A stretch of DNA of 64,000 nucleotides, from assembly GCA_027491915.1 (NCBI GenBank), contig JAOZGC010000002.1:567344-631343 (forward strand), written 5' to 3'. This DNA is from Thermoproteota archaeon. Its GTDB lineage: Archaea > Korarchaeota > Korarchaeia > Korarchaeales > Korarchaeaceae. The translations under genes and the position numbers were made by a program. The notes beneath the pieces are model-generated. The model made no database searches. It had not been told where the DNA came from and saw nothing but the letters and a program-made list of their open reading frames with translations. Shown here in pieces: positions 36,801-43,125 of the stretch (positions are counted from its first letter, which is position 1; each line of letters opens with the position of its first letter).

Positions 36801-37498
36801 GTCACCCCCTCCCCCGGTCGGTGGACCCCCCCTCCCTCCACCCGGAGCCAGAGCGCCTGGGGGAGGTCCGCCGAGGCCGCCCCCTCCAGGGGCCCCGACT
36901 CGGCCCTGACCTCCACGGCCGACGATCCCGGGGGTATGGAGAACTCTGCCTTTCCCTCAGAGGCAGCGGCGATCTCCAGTCCGGCCGGGAGGACCACCAG
37001 GGTCAGGTTGGCCGGGATCTCCCGGCCGGAGACAGCCGAGGTCGTCCTGATCCTGATCGTGAGGTTCTCGGCGTAGGGCGAGGGATCCACATCTACCTCG
37101 ACCGCGTCGAGCGTGAGCTCGGTCGAGGCCAGGACGCCCCCCCCGGGGGACCTGACCTCCAGCCGGTAGGGGCCGGGGTCGAGCCCGGAGGTGTCAATCT
37201 CGAACTCCACCCCGGAAGGGGTCCGCCTCACCCCGGAGACCGGGGACCCCGGGAAAGCCTCGATCCTTCCACCGGGGTCGGCCCCGACCAGGGGCTCCGT
37301 CCACCCGGTCGGGGCGATCAGGAGCACCTCCCACGGTCCGGGGACTGTGCACTCCACCCGCACCTCCTCCCCGAGGCCGTGCAGCCCCCCGCCCTCGACC
37401 CTTACGCCGGGCCCGCCGGGCAGCCCGGAGGCCCGGCCCGAGGCGCCAACCGCAAGGAAGATCAGGGCGAGCGGGATCACGGGGGAGGTCCTGGACAC
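27884..37498 (-). CDS. Giant multidomain surface protein with TM helix and PIN-like cytoplasmic tail
   Basis: 3204 residues, uninterrupted. A signal peptide (1-24) is followed by repeated beta-sandwich modules of macroglobulin/Ig type to about 880 (each with a strand like YSPGDTVSITV). A DUF2341-like domain near 966-1050 contains WHYRVPLKVPAL and FYVYFDVLENG. After it come further jelly-roll and SdrD-like modules (GGARVGLFLDDGDGELD), a lectin-like domain at about 1513-1710, and a right-handed beta-helix at about 1850-2100. Near 2690-3030 there are three DUF11-type repeats (GVVLTDRLPPELRYVGGS, EVVVEDRLPADLRYVAGT). A TM helix (about 3050-3070, LALPAAALLMLAI) is followed by RRRRGG and a 129-residue cytoplasmic tail that resembles a PIN domain. 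GTG 37498 is 6 nt after the upstream stop. Many N-glycosylation sequons. Likely adhesin or sensor; function inferred. Confidence 0.85.
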   Translation of the reverse strand: MSRTSPVIPLALIFLAVGASGRASGLPGGPGVRVEGGGLHGLGEEVRVECTVPGPWEVLLIAPTGWTEPLVGADPGGRIEAFPGSPVSGVRRTPSGVEFEIDTSGLDPGPYRLEVRSPGGGVLASTELTLDAVEVDVDPSPYAENLTIRIRTTSAVSGREIPANLTLVVLPAGLEIAAASEGKAEFSIPPGSSAVEVRAESGPLEGAASADLPQALWLRVEGGGVHRPGEGVTIWVAWNGRGEPSLEVTDPTGTTLRVEVEAINETWWRGIFLPGTPTPLGEYRATAEAGGLEASAAFEVDVLDVRARAGCRAGVCLVNLTVSDGVNGSPVDGNATALIRGPDGRNSSVRGEVSGGSCHLNFEPWSPGEYSVSIRISSTAGVYGEVSVSLTAPSGLVWVETDRGAYSPGDTVSITVGSSGEISGAPEVTLRLPGGLERTLRPRPMGRGWACEVPLNSSVELGLYSVEVRANVSGVEEEASAEFLVDVISLNATAVDGALRISVAGVASGPLDGANVTVTVPGVGGENLSLSSETEGGEALVRLPDLPPGDYVVVASAEWMGLGAEEEVPVSIPGGAPEGGLSLQVGGELWLPAGEVEVEIGVLEDGRPANATLNFTLRGGGGPVREGSVKAEGSVRIDLGRLDPGDYELEIRAARGNLTASKVVEVHVTAGCGSEVSVGNLTVEAAGACLSPGGLSPGEGRWEGWTLVRVSLEGDPGFSANLSAPAGLAALDPRTLLPAVRAAVGPAGDTVSIAVEDGGPSDPDGSADGRVELVLAAPGPARVGTPGAAPTRGGWGEARVNEIAGLEAEGTESLWSVKVLEVEEPGVLRLGGEWVGGRLISGGREIEIGRGEVLINSSGTVFIERPSSPLPEPAPAPRVRSAGAGRLLVEVGGKSAAAWRRVEVRLPPGAECRGVLAVGNNSTRRVDEWYQAGDEVVFYDDPNQYYYVLYGVPPWWDPDGPDRGEDWHYRVPLKVPALTAWHTVLASVDFGSLLSRLNVSGTFDNNSVRVVDPSGALVPRQEYIPTGPSSGLVKFLLPKDLPSTSTFYVYFDVLENGAKSQLNTLNSGADSGTLTGWSWGESPAGIESIVEASPPGPYLVLANSSYGTPSQVADDGLPLFGGYSVVVGYRVNATEDYTSAGEDTWASYDIMVPKGGGEIHFWYRVESWDSENYDYLTVTLRNATDNSLLDTILAPYNPNPGNGYGRFNDSGWLSASYDLSAYEGELVRINFTVHTFSDDLYKTWAYVDNLTWANSTAVVEADMVEGFGVNVTAPRGVETYGPLEVRAAVDAAPESVVCRVYDPSGNLVASAPLYDDGTHGDPAANDGEFTNSDVYDIPPGAPLGVWRVVVLANDSTSSLLGPRYDGLIHIPGRPTGVNYTDFFNVGEAPFEVRANLTGVVFEDSWPLASGYGPADSPIGGARVGLFLDDGDGELDPYMDALVDVTSTSASGRYSFLAGNRTYLVAVDSRSLTSPRGLNPGRSWDETWAEQTYQVGWNGTAHSGEEKFGGADPTVSDACSLTVPFRDDFEVWSGWNNYLSGVVVRSSEQAHGGRYSLKKTLHNDPNGGYKLLGETVGWGYILQGYVYRPSGWSGGPIDRIGLENGSFDGYTFAVNHNTGKIWIDRRTDGSPTRISATVSWDPPEDSWYFWRMIFFENHTLAFQVLDQSGHVLAEVRATDSAYGEFDRVVVHGGWEYYVDDLMLWRPGSPCEHFSRVEAGKYRGESLDFGFSFDLVVNPADSDQDPSAPRTAQGTLRQFLQNANAISGADRSWFVMATPPNSGDASGAWWNIALNSTMGPLPQISDDDTSLNGTVFWPNGTVRDSNPGWMGSGWDVGVWGHHVRPFDRPEVEVDGWNSVALEVTGARCGISRLALYGGTVRGVGADNLAVQDNLVGMMANGSDPTPTGAYYGIGILGSTSGAMVRHNYVRVDNSGIRVETSSAQLASDVTIEENVVGAPTSGQTSTYDGILAIAYGGEIRNLTVRWNLVEDQVGAGMEVLGRVGGSLEENTVRHNGFSGGAPSPEDVGVVFFPNFSGGVIVRGNVIAGNAGSGLTVKSPAANVTISENSFYNNSGLGIDLDAGSADPNSDGDGDGVTENDGLLNSSAADWGVDYPVISVAGLEGDLLYVRGFLNSEGAGAGSPNFAGARVEVFLVNSSVGGDDLAGNYYPGTGELYGEGWIYLGNLTVDPAGNFSGWINLSGAAVTVEEGDLVTATASLPGNGTSEFGPDVRVGRLSLNLTVRKSIEPASPCEYNVTLNVTNWAYNPAVGILVYDEIPDGMGLTWEDPPHAGSSGGVYWWRVDLGPAGSADDSALVRYTMGSAACGSSDYELSEALEVGLDPPGGINLSAREFVEATLYPNGTAEVSRLWGLLTVSNPSPDPVYDVWVDLDPSGYSIYPDYPIPSNSTAAPPLHVPQLPPGGRVRWRYEADPSLADFPASASESTSYSAACGSPGVVRVEIRLDFSRDLRGVRLTKEIPGWLRPTSASASCGSVSIDGGVLNWTIGSVSAGQSCSATLRGRATLTASARLPAAILYYERDWASILGRVTSLRAVGPAAAGVEKNRTESGYLVRPSFENLASGLDYELDGVCVWEGGPPGGAGSRLVRCESPGAPVPPGGEWVGSWWPDPAAPDLPRYYASVNFTVTFHPSGSQIPLRGGGLVGAEVVEPDLACPRPGVRPRPPELRFTKEARPGTIGVGDRVGFRIVVENVGETRVSGVVLTDRLPPELRYVGGSGSVDGVPAEPARDGGSLTWSLPPLDPGEAADVEFEAEAVARPRGTDVVYNTVVYGGEEVARAAVRIVGGYPPGPARGPNVTAAPRLTLRKTCPAGGVALGSAVTFTISLENSGDGPSGEVVVEDRLPADLRYVAGTASPEAEYSSGTLRWRVGPLSPGEAFRASFQAVVVGGAGGEVVNSVTAGNLSADCALRVLPPPPNVSLSKAGSYLGGGAISYVVTVRSDGAADVTLVDNLPGGVRVVPGSLSVEGALVRAASASGGVVRVEARVGGGEVMVVSFRARASAGLTGDVINVAELPPYGLRASSVVTIPRSSLAAASFEGPLALPAAALLMLAIRRRRGGRLTLLDYGSLRFAALSGGGLEELTGGFRAAVSEATLSVAMGDPAVAPMVERLLVGGEVEVIGLDEGRFVEALALARGTGMGLELAAGLLAAAEVGVRGVALSDARGAALAADMGFEVILIPLLPGGGRR

Positions 37499-37504
37499 CG
37501 GGGC

Positions 37505-38299
37505 TCACCCAACCCCCCGGGAGGGGCCGCCGCGACCGGTCCTAGACCTGAGGATGGTCGCGATCCCCGCCGCCGCGACCGCCGCGGCCGCGGATCCCCA
37601 GAGCGCGGCGTAACCGGGCACCGGAAGCCTCGGCAGCGGGAGCCTGCTGGTCTCCACCCGGACGTCCAGGGTCCGCCCCGGCCCCAGGCCGGAGAGGGGC
37701 CAGCCGTCCCCCTCGGGTGGGGGATCGGCGTAGGTTATGACCTCGCCCTCGGGTGGGGTGATCAGGAGGCGACCCCCCTCCACCTCGGAGGACAGGGGGC
37801 CCAGGGTCAGCCGCGACTCCTCGAACAGCACCCCCCTGGTCGAGACGCCCCCCACCTCGAACCGGATCTCGAACCGCTCGCTCTCCCCGGGCCTGAGGGG
37901 CTGCCACATGGAGCACCTGATGATCAGTGTGTCCCCCTCCCTCATGGCCACCACCTCGAGCTCGGCGCCCCTGGTTGGGTCCCTCCCCTCCAGTCCCTCC
38001 ACCGAGAGGTTCCCTCCGCCCCTGGGGGCCAGCCTAAGGATCACATATCCGGGGACCACCGGCACCTCCCCGTCGTTCCTCAGGACTCCGGCCACCCTGA
38101 ACCCGGCCGAGCCCGAGTCGCTCAGGCTGACGTCAACGTCCAGCCTCTCGAAGACTATCGGGTTCTCGGCCTGGGCCGCCGCGCCGCGGACCCCGGGGGA
38201 CGCGAGGGCCAGGGCGATCGCGAGGATGAGAAAGAGACCGGGCGGCGGGATCGGTCCGACCCGGATCCCCCGCCCGAGCGGGCGCGTATGGACCCTCAC
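37505..38299 (-). CDS. Exported single-TM protein of the surface operon
   Basis: 264 residues. A signal peptide (about 18-41, LFLILAIALALASPGVRG) leads to two beta-rich domains (45-225) with strands such as ELEVVAMREGDTLIIRC, then a C-terminal TM helix (AALWGSAAAAVAAAGIATIL) and a short basic tail. GTG 38299 overlaps the upstream TGA (GTGA), and the next gene starts 6 nt after its stop, so it is an inner member of the operon. No family recognised. Confidence 0.75.
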   Translation of the reverse strand: MRVHTRPLGRGIRVGPIPPPGLFLILAIALALASPGVRGAAAQAENPIVFERLDVDVSLSDSGSAGFRVAGVLRNDGEVPVVPGYVILRLAPRGGGNLSVEGLEGRDPTRGAELEVVAMREGDTLIIRCSMWQPLRPGESERFEIRFEVGGVSTRGVLFEESRLTLGPLSSEVEGGRLLITPPEGEVITYADPPPEGDGWPLSGLGPGRTLDVRVETSRLPLPRLPVPGYAALWGSAAAAVAAAGIATILRSRTGRGGPSRGVG

Positions 38300-40455
38300 C
38301 CTCGGCGCGACCTCCACCGCAGAAGGAGCGCCTCCAGCGCGGCCGCCGCCAGGACCACCGCCGCCACCAGCGGCTCCGGCGTGGACGCCCCCAGCGCCAC
38401 GCCGGCGCTCGGGGTGATCACGGCCGAGGCGTCGAGGGTGTTCCTGGGGTCGACGCCGACCACGTAGACGTCGGACACGTTGTAGTCTCCCGACCCCTGG
38501 AGGCAGTAGTGGACCACCACCGGGTTGTAGATCGGCATGTTGAGGTTGGGGTACAGGCCCTGGGCGGATATCACCACCTTTCCGCCCCCGGATATCCCGT
38601 CCTGGACCCAGGAGACCGTGAAGTTGGTCTCGCCCGGCTGGCCGTCGTAGACCGTGAAGGTGGACCCCTCCGCCCTGTCGGTCCCGTTGACGTTGACCGT
38701 TGAGTCGTCCACGGGGTACACGTGCAGGTGGACCGTCGTCCCGTTGGCCAGCACCACCGGCTCGTCCCTGGCGTTCCCGCTCCCGGTGCCGGCGAACCAG
38801 TCGGAGAATCCCCTCTGGGGCGCCGGTATCGGGTAGCTCTTCCAGACGTACCCGGAGGAGTAGCCGGTCGGGTTGGTCTTCAGGCTGTAGTCCGGCGGGC
38901 TGCCGCCCGGATCGGCGTCCTGGGCCAGCATCGAGAGGGGCCTGAATATCATGTTCCCCTCGGTGGCCGCCGGGTTGGCGGCGAATCCGGCGGGCACGAG
39001 GTCGTAGAACTCCACGTAGGGGGTCGGCCACTCGCCCACGTTGTGGAGCTCCACCGTCACGCACACCACGTTGCTGGTGCCGTTCCCCCTGACCTCCTTC
39101 CTGGCCTTGACCAGGTATCCCCTGACTGCCCAGATCTTCTCCCTGACCACGTAGACCGAGTAACCGGACGAGTTCTCCCCGTTGATCGATCCAGTGTAGT
39201 TCCACCAGCCGTTGACCTCATCCCTCTGTATCCTGAACCTGAAGCTGGCCCACACCTTGGGCACCCCGGAGTAGGTGAAGTTATAGGGGGAGGAGGGGTG
39301 CCGGTAGGATGTGGAGGCCTCGCCCGGGCCCACCGAGGCCAGCGGGGAGCCGCTGGAGGTCTGGTTGGTCCCTGATATGAGCCCGGTCCCCGGATCCCTG
39401 CCGGTGGTGGCCCAGACGCTGGCCCTGACCACCTCGTAGTCGAAGGTCCCGCTCGTGTCGTAGAACACGGCGGCCTCGGTCCAGCTGTCAGCCTTCTTGG
39501 TCCCCTGCTCCTTCTGCGTCTCCAGATCAGCCCTGCCGACGGAGTACACGTAGCCGACGTAGTTCCCGGTCAGGGTCCCCCCGTAGTGGAACTGGACGAA
39601 GATGGTGCCCATCCCTATCTTCTGGGTGCTCCCGCCCACCTCGGACAGGTCAGGCGTCCCCTGGATCTTGGCGTTCCTCAGGTGTACCGGGCTGCCCGCC
39701 GTCACGGTGAACCAGTTGTCCGGCCAGCTCCCATCCCCCGTCCAGTACAGCGACTTGCCGTCCGCCGAGAGCGACGTCCCCCCCGCGTCCGGGGTCCCGC
39801 CGTCCGTGAACACGGGGTTGTTGGCGGCGTTGGCCCACCCGTCGCCGGCCTTGTTGTCCGCCGGGAGGACCTTCCTGACCCTGACGCTGACCGAGGGCAG
39901 CGTGGTGTCGATGGTCAGATTGAGGCTTATCTGCTGGCTCTGCCCGTCCACTATCTTCTCCGGGTAGATGGACTCGCTGACCTCTATGGGGGGGCAGGCG
40001 GACATCCTCGACCCGTTGACCACGTACCGCAGGACCACCCTGTCCCCGGGGCGGAGCTCCGTTATGTGCACCCAGGTCATGGCGGCAGGGTCACCGTATC
40101 CGGCGGCCGGGTAGGTGTTGATCACCCAGTTGGGCGCCGACTCCTGGGTCACCGAGGCGTAGGAGGGGCTCTCCTCCACAGTCAGGGCGGTTATGTAGTA
40201 GCCAGAGGGCACCCCGCCCAGGTAGAGCGGCACCCACAGGTCGGACGCGACCTCCGGCGCGCCGTTCTTTATGGTCACGTTCCCGGTCACGTTCCACGGA
40301 CCGCAGAGGGAGTGCACCCCGTCCGTCTCGACGGTCGCGTTGACGGACTCCGTCAGGTATATGCTCAGGGGGGCGTCCGGGTTTGCCGCGACCCTCAGGA
40401 CGTAGGCCGAGGAGGAGAGGAGGAGGGACAGGACGGCGAATCCCAGGATTCGCAT
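38296..40455 (-). CDS. Large glycosylation-site-rich surface protein, first gene of the operon
   Basis: About 719 residues: signal peptide (1-25), long beta-rich ectodomain, C-terminal TM helix (EPLVAAVVLAAAALEALLL) and WRSRRG. It has more than a dozen N-x-S/T sequons and slightly fewer GC-rich codons than its neighbours, as expected of an abundant S-layer-like or stalk protein. Two subdomains end in strands recalling DUF11 (VVCVTVELHNVGEWPTPYVE). ATG 40455 is preferred: CTAAAG-type AT-rich sequence (minus, 40486-40496) is spaced for it and the signal peptide then starts MRILGF. TTG 40482 is the longer option. Confidence 0.72.
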   Translation of the reverse strand: MRILGFAVLSLLLSSSAYVLRVAANPDAPLSIYLTESVNATVETDGVHSLCGPWNVTGNVTIKNGAPEVASDLWVPLYLGGVPSGYYITALTVEESPSYASVTQESAPNWVINTYPAAGYGDPAAMTWVHITELRPGDRVVLRYVVNGSRMSACPPIEVSESIYPEKIVDGQSQQISLNLTIDTTLPSVSVRVRKVLPADNKAGDGWANAANNPVFTDGGTPDAGGTSLSADGKSLYWTGDGSWPDNWFTVTAGSPVHLRNAKIQGTPDLSEVGGSTQKIGMGTIFVQFHYGGTLTGNYVGYVYSVGRADLETQKEQGTKKADSWTEAAVFYDTSGTFDYEVVRASVWATTGRDPGTGLISGTNQTSSGSPLASVGPGEASTSYRHPSSPYNFTYSGVPKVWASFRFRIQRDEVNGWWNYTGSINGENSSGYSVYVVREKIWAVRGYLVKARKEVRGNGTSNVVCVTVELHNVGEWPTPYVEFYDLVPAGFAANPAATEGNMIFRPLSMLAQDADPGGSPPDYSLKTNPTGYSSGYVWKSYPIPAPQRGFSDWFAGTGSGNARDEPVVLANGTTVHLHVYPVDDSTVNVNGTDRAEGSTFTVYDGQPGETNFTVSWVQDGISGGGKVVISAQGLYPNLNMPIYNPVVVHYCLQGSGDYNVSDVYVVGVDPRNTLDASAVITPSAGVALGASTPEPLVAAVVLAAAALEALLLRWRSRRG

Positions 40456-40575
40456 CCCTCGCAATCCTACCACCTTATTCAAGCTTTAGATTTGACTTTC
40501 TCGCCGATACGGCCACGGTCAAGCGAGTTTGAGATCCTAATAAACCCTGTAGCCGCGGATCCAAACGCCGGGACC

Positions 40576-41472
40576 TCACCTGCTCACGAAGCGGACCCGC
40601 GCGGCCGGCACCCCCGCGGCGGCCAGCCTCTCCCCTATCACCCACCTCAGCCGGTCGTCTATCTCGTAGCCGACCGAGTTCCGGCCCAGCTCGGCCGCGA
40701 CGGCGGAGGTGGTCCCGGTCCCCAGGAACGGGTCGGGCACCGTGTGCCCCAGCACGGAGAACATCCTTATGAGCCTCCTGGGGATCTCGGCCGGGAAGGC
40801 CGCCGTCCCCCTTCCCAGGTCCGGGCGCGCCTGCCTCTCCCCCCTGACCTCCCATATCTGGGAGAACCACTCGTCCCTCTCACTCCTGGTGTAGGAGCTG
40901 GCGAGCCGCCTCCCGTCTCCCCGGGGGAACCTCCTGGGGCCGCCCTTCCTGAACACCAGGATGAACTCCACGTCCAGCGTCACGTACGCTTTTGGGGGTA
41001 GGAACCCGGAGCCCAGGAAGGCGTTGGGCCTGTTGGTCGGCTTCTTCCAGAGGATGTAGGGGAGGGGGGTCAGCCCGACGCCCCCCAGGTCCTCGGCGAC
41101 CCTGGCGTGGTTGAGGAATATCCTGAAGGACCCCCCATCCTGCGGGCCGCGTCCCCCACGTTGACGCAGGCTATCCCCCCGGGGACCAGCACCCTGGCCA
41201 CCTCCTCCCACACCGGGAGCAGGGTCCTGTGCATCTCGTCGTAGGCCCTCCTAACCAACTCGCCGGTCACTCCCCCGGCCGACTCGCCCTCCAGCTTGCC
41301 CAGGATGCAATCGACCTCCGGATTGAGCCCGCGGATACAGGTCGTCCCACATCTCCACCATGGGGTAGGGCGGCGAGGTCACCACCAGGTGGACCGTCTC
41401 GTCCCCCAGCTCCGGCATCCTCCGGGAGTCGCCGAACACCACCAGGTGCGAGGTCTCCAGGTCCACCGCCAC
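40576..41472 (-). pseudogene. N4-cytosine-type DNA methyltransferase interrupted by two frameshifts
   Basis: The pieces together make a normal beta-class DNA methylase. The first frame holds VTSPPYPMVEMWDDL (SPPY catalytic motif). The middle frame holds RRAYDEMHRTLLPVWEEVAR and VPGGIACVNVGDAAR. The last frame holds SFRIFLNHARVAEDLG, PLPYILWKKPTN and DPFLGTGTTSAVAAEL (SAM motif). One extra base at 41337 moves out of frame, and one missing G in the six-base run 41131-41136 moves back. The length is 299 codons once both are corrected. Start GTG 41472. Either a decaying gene or two base-calling errors. No restriction partner beside it. Confidence 0.85.
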
Positions 41473-41610
41473 CCTCCTTCCCTCCCCTCACCCCCGGTCC
41501 GGGCCGGGTCTGGTCTGGTCACCCCCCGAACGATCCGGCGAGCCCTCGCCCCCGCCCGGATCGGCGCGCCGGGATCCCCGGTCGGGCCGCCCCACCCGGG
41601 TCGGGGACAA

Positions 41611-41626
41611 CGGATATTTAGTTTAG
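41611..41626 (+). promoter_or_regulatory. TATA box for HAD hydrolase gene
   Basis: GGATATTTAG centred about 30 nt before ATG 41647; next to it GTTTAGG. Confidence 0.6.
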
Positions 41627-41646
41627 GCCCGCCCCCCGCCGCCCGG

Positions 41647-42315
41647 ATGAGGCTGGTCATACTGGACCTGGACCAGACCATCCTGGACACCCTCCCCAGG
41701 TTCCACAGCGTGTTCAACGAGGTTCTCGAGGAGGTGGGCGGGCGGCCCCTGCCGTGGGGGGATTTCCTAGGGCTCTACTCGGCCGACGACCTGGACTCCG
41801 CCATCCCGGGCGGCGTGGACCCGGCCTTCTTCTGGAGGGAGTTCGCCTCCAGGTACTCCTCCAGGAGGCACCCCGGCGACGCCCCCATCGCGGGGGCCCG
41901 GGAGGCCATAGCCTCGCTGGCCTCCATGGGGATCTCCCTGGCCGTCGCCACCGGGAGGAGGTGCGACCCGGAGGAAGTCCGCGGGGAGCTGGAGGAGTTC
42001 GGCCTGGCGGACGGGATATCCGCCTTCTACTCCCTGGGTCAGCTGGAGCCCGAGTCCGGGATATGGGACAGGGACCGCCTGATATCCGCGGCCCTGGCCG
42101 ACTTCGGGGTGCCGCCGCGGGAGGCCGCCTTCGTCGGGGACTACTGGGTCGACGTCAGGTCGGCCAAGAGGGCCGGGGTCACGGCGATAGCTGTGCTCAC
42201 CGGACTGGAACCGGAGGAGAGGCTCAGGGCGGCCGGGGCCGATCACATCATAGGCGGGATATGGGAGCTCCCGGACTTGATCCGGGAACTGGCGGGCCGC
42301 CCGCCCCGGACCTGA
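41647..42315 (+). CDS. HAD-superfamily hydrolase, phosphoglycolate phosphatase-like
   Basis: 222 residues. Motif I is ILDLDQTILDT (nucleophile and acid Asp), motif II AVATGRR (Thr), motif III Lys is less clear, motif IV FVGDYWVDVRSAKRAG (Asp pair). A helical cap (about 20-80) indicates a type C1 HAD such as phosphoglycolate or nucleotide phosphatase. Substrate unknown. Leaderless ATG. It sits just before sufCB but has its own promoter, as they do. Confidence 0.88.
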   Translation: MRLVILDLDQTILDTLPRFHSVFNEVLEEVGGRPLPWGDFLGLYSADDLDSAIPGGVDPAFFWREFASRYSSRRHPGDAPIAGAREAIASLASMGISLAVATGRRCDPEEVRGELEEFGLADGISAFYSLGQLEPESGIWDRDRLISAALADFGVPPREAAFVGDYWVDVRSAKRAGVTAIAVLTGLEPEERLRAAGADHIIGGIWELPDLIRELAGRPPRT

Positions 42316-42331
42316 TTTAACATCGTTATAT

Positions 42332-42342
42332 CTTTTTATAAG
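42332..42342 (+). promoter_or_regulatory. TATA box for sufCB, in a T-rich gap
   Basis: TTTTTATAAGG is centred 27 nt before ATG 42364. The preceding T-rich stretch (42315-42335) may also terminate the HAD transcript. Confidence 0.75.
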
Positions 42343-42363
42343 GGTCGGCCGGGCGGGGGCCCG

Positions 42364-43125
42364 ATGCTGGAGGTAAGCGGCCTGAGAGCTGAGGTGGACG
42401 GCAGGGAGGTGGTCCGCGGCGCCAGCCTCACCCTGGGGGAGGGGGAGGTGGCCCTCCTGCTGGGCCCCAACGGGTCCGGGAAGTCCTCCCTCATACAGAC
42501 GCTGCTGGGCAATCCCAGGTACGAGGTGACCGGCGGGAGAATATCCCTGGACGGGAGGGACCTGACCGGTGCCCCGCCCGACGAGAGGGCGGCCGCCGGG
42601 CTGGGGGCGGTCTTCCAGATGCCTCCGAGTATAAGGGGGATCACCCTGAGGTCCCTCCTCAGGAAGCTGGCCGAGAGGTTCGGCTCGGACTACGGGGAGC
42701 TGGAGGATCTGGCCGGGGAGATGGGGGCGGCCCACCTCCTGGACCGGGACCTGCACGTCGGGTTCAGCGGGGGGGAGATGAAGAGGGCGGAGGTCCTCCT
42801 GCTCATGGCGCAGAGACCCAAGGTGTCCCTCCTGGACGAGCCGGACTCGGGGGTCGACCTGGAGAGCCTGCCGGTGATCGGGAGGGCGATAGCCGCGTTC
42901 CTGGAGGGGGACGGCCCGAAGGCGTTCCAGAGGAGGTCCGCCCTGGTGGTGACCCACACCGGCCACATAGCCAGGTACCTGAGGGCCTCCAGGGCGTTCG
43001 TCATGATCGACGGGACGATAAGGTGCTTTGGCGACGCGACCGCGGTCCTGGAGGACGTGGAGAGACTGGGCTTCGAGGGGTGCGCCAGGTGCCTGAGGGG
43101 GGAGCTGGTGGAGGATGGATGCTGA
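42364..43125 (+). CDS. sufC: Fe-S cluster assembly ATPase SufC
   Basis: 253 residues. ABC ATPase of SufC type: Walker A LLGPNGSGKSSLIQTLLG, Q-loop VFQMPPSIRG, signature VGFSGGEMKRAEVLLL (FSGGE as in SufC), Walker B VSLLDEPDSGVDLE, switch His in VVTHTGHI. It binds SufB to drive cluster assembly on the scaffold. The last 11 nt overlap sufB, so it is translationally coupled. A minimal SufBC system with no SufD or SufS nearby is normal for many archaea. Confidence 0.96.
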   Translation: MLEVSGLRAEVDGREVVRGASLTLGEGEVALLLGPNGSGKSSLIQTLLGNPRYEVTGGRISLDGRDLTGAPPDERAAAGLGAVFQMPPSIRGITLRSLLRKLAERFGSDYGELEDLAGEMGAAHLLDRDLHVGFSGGEMKRAEVLLLMAQRPKVSLLDEPDSGVDLESLPVIGRAIAAFLEGDGPKAFQRRSALVVTHTGHIARYLRASRAFVMIDGTIRCFGDATAVLEDVERLGFEGCARCLRGELVEDGC

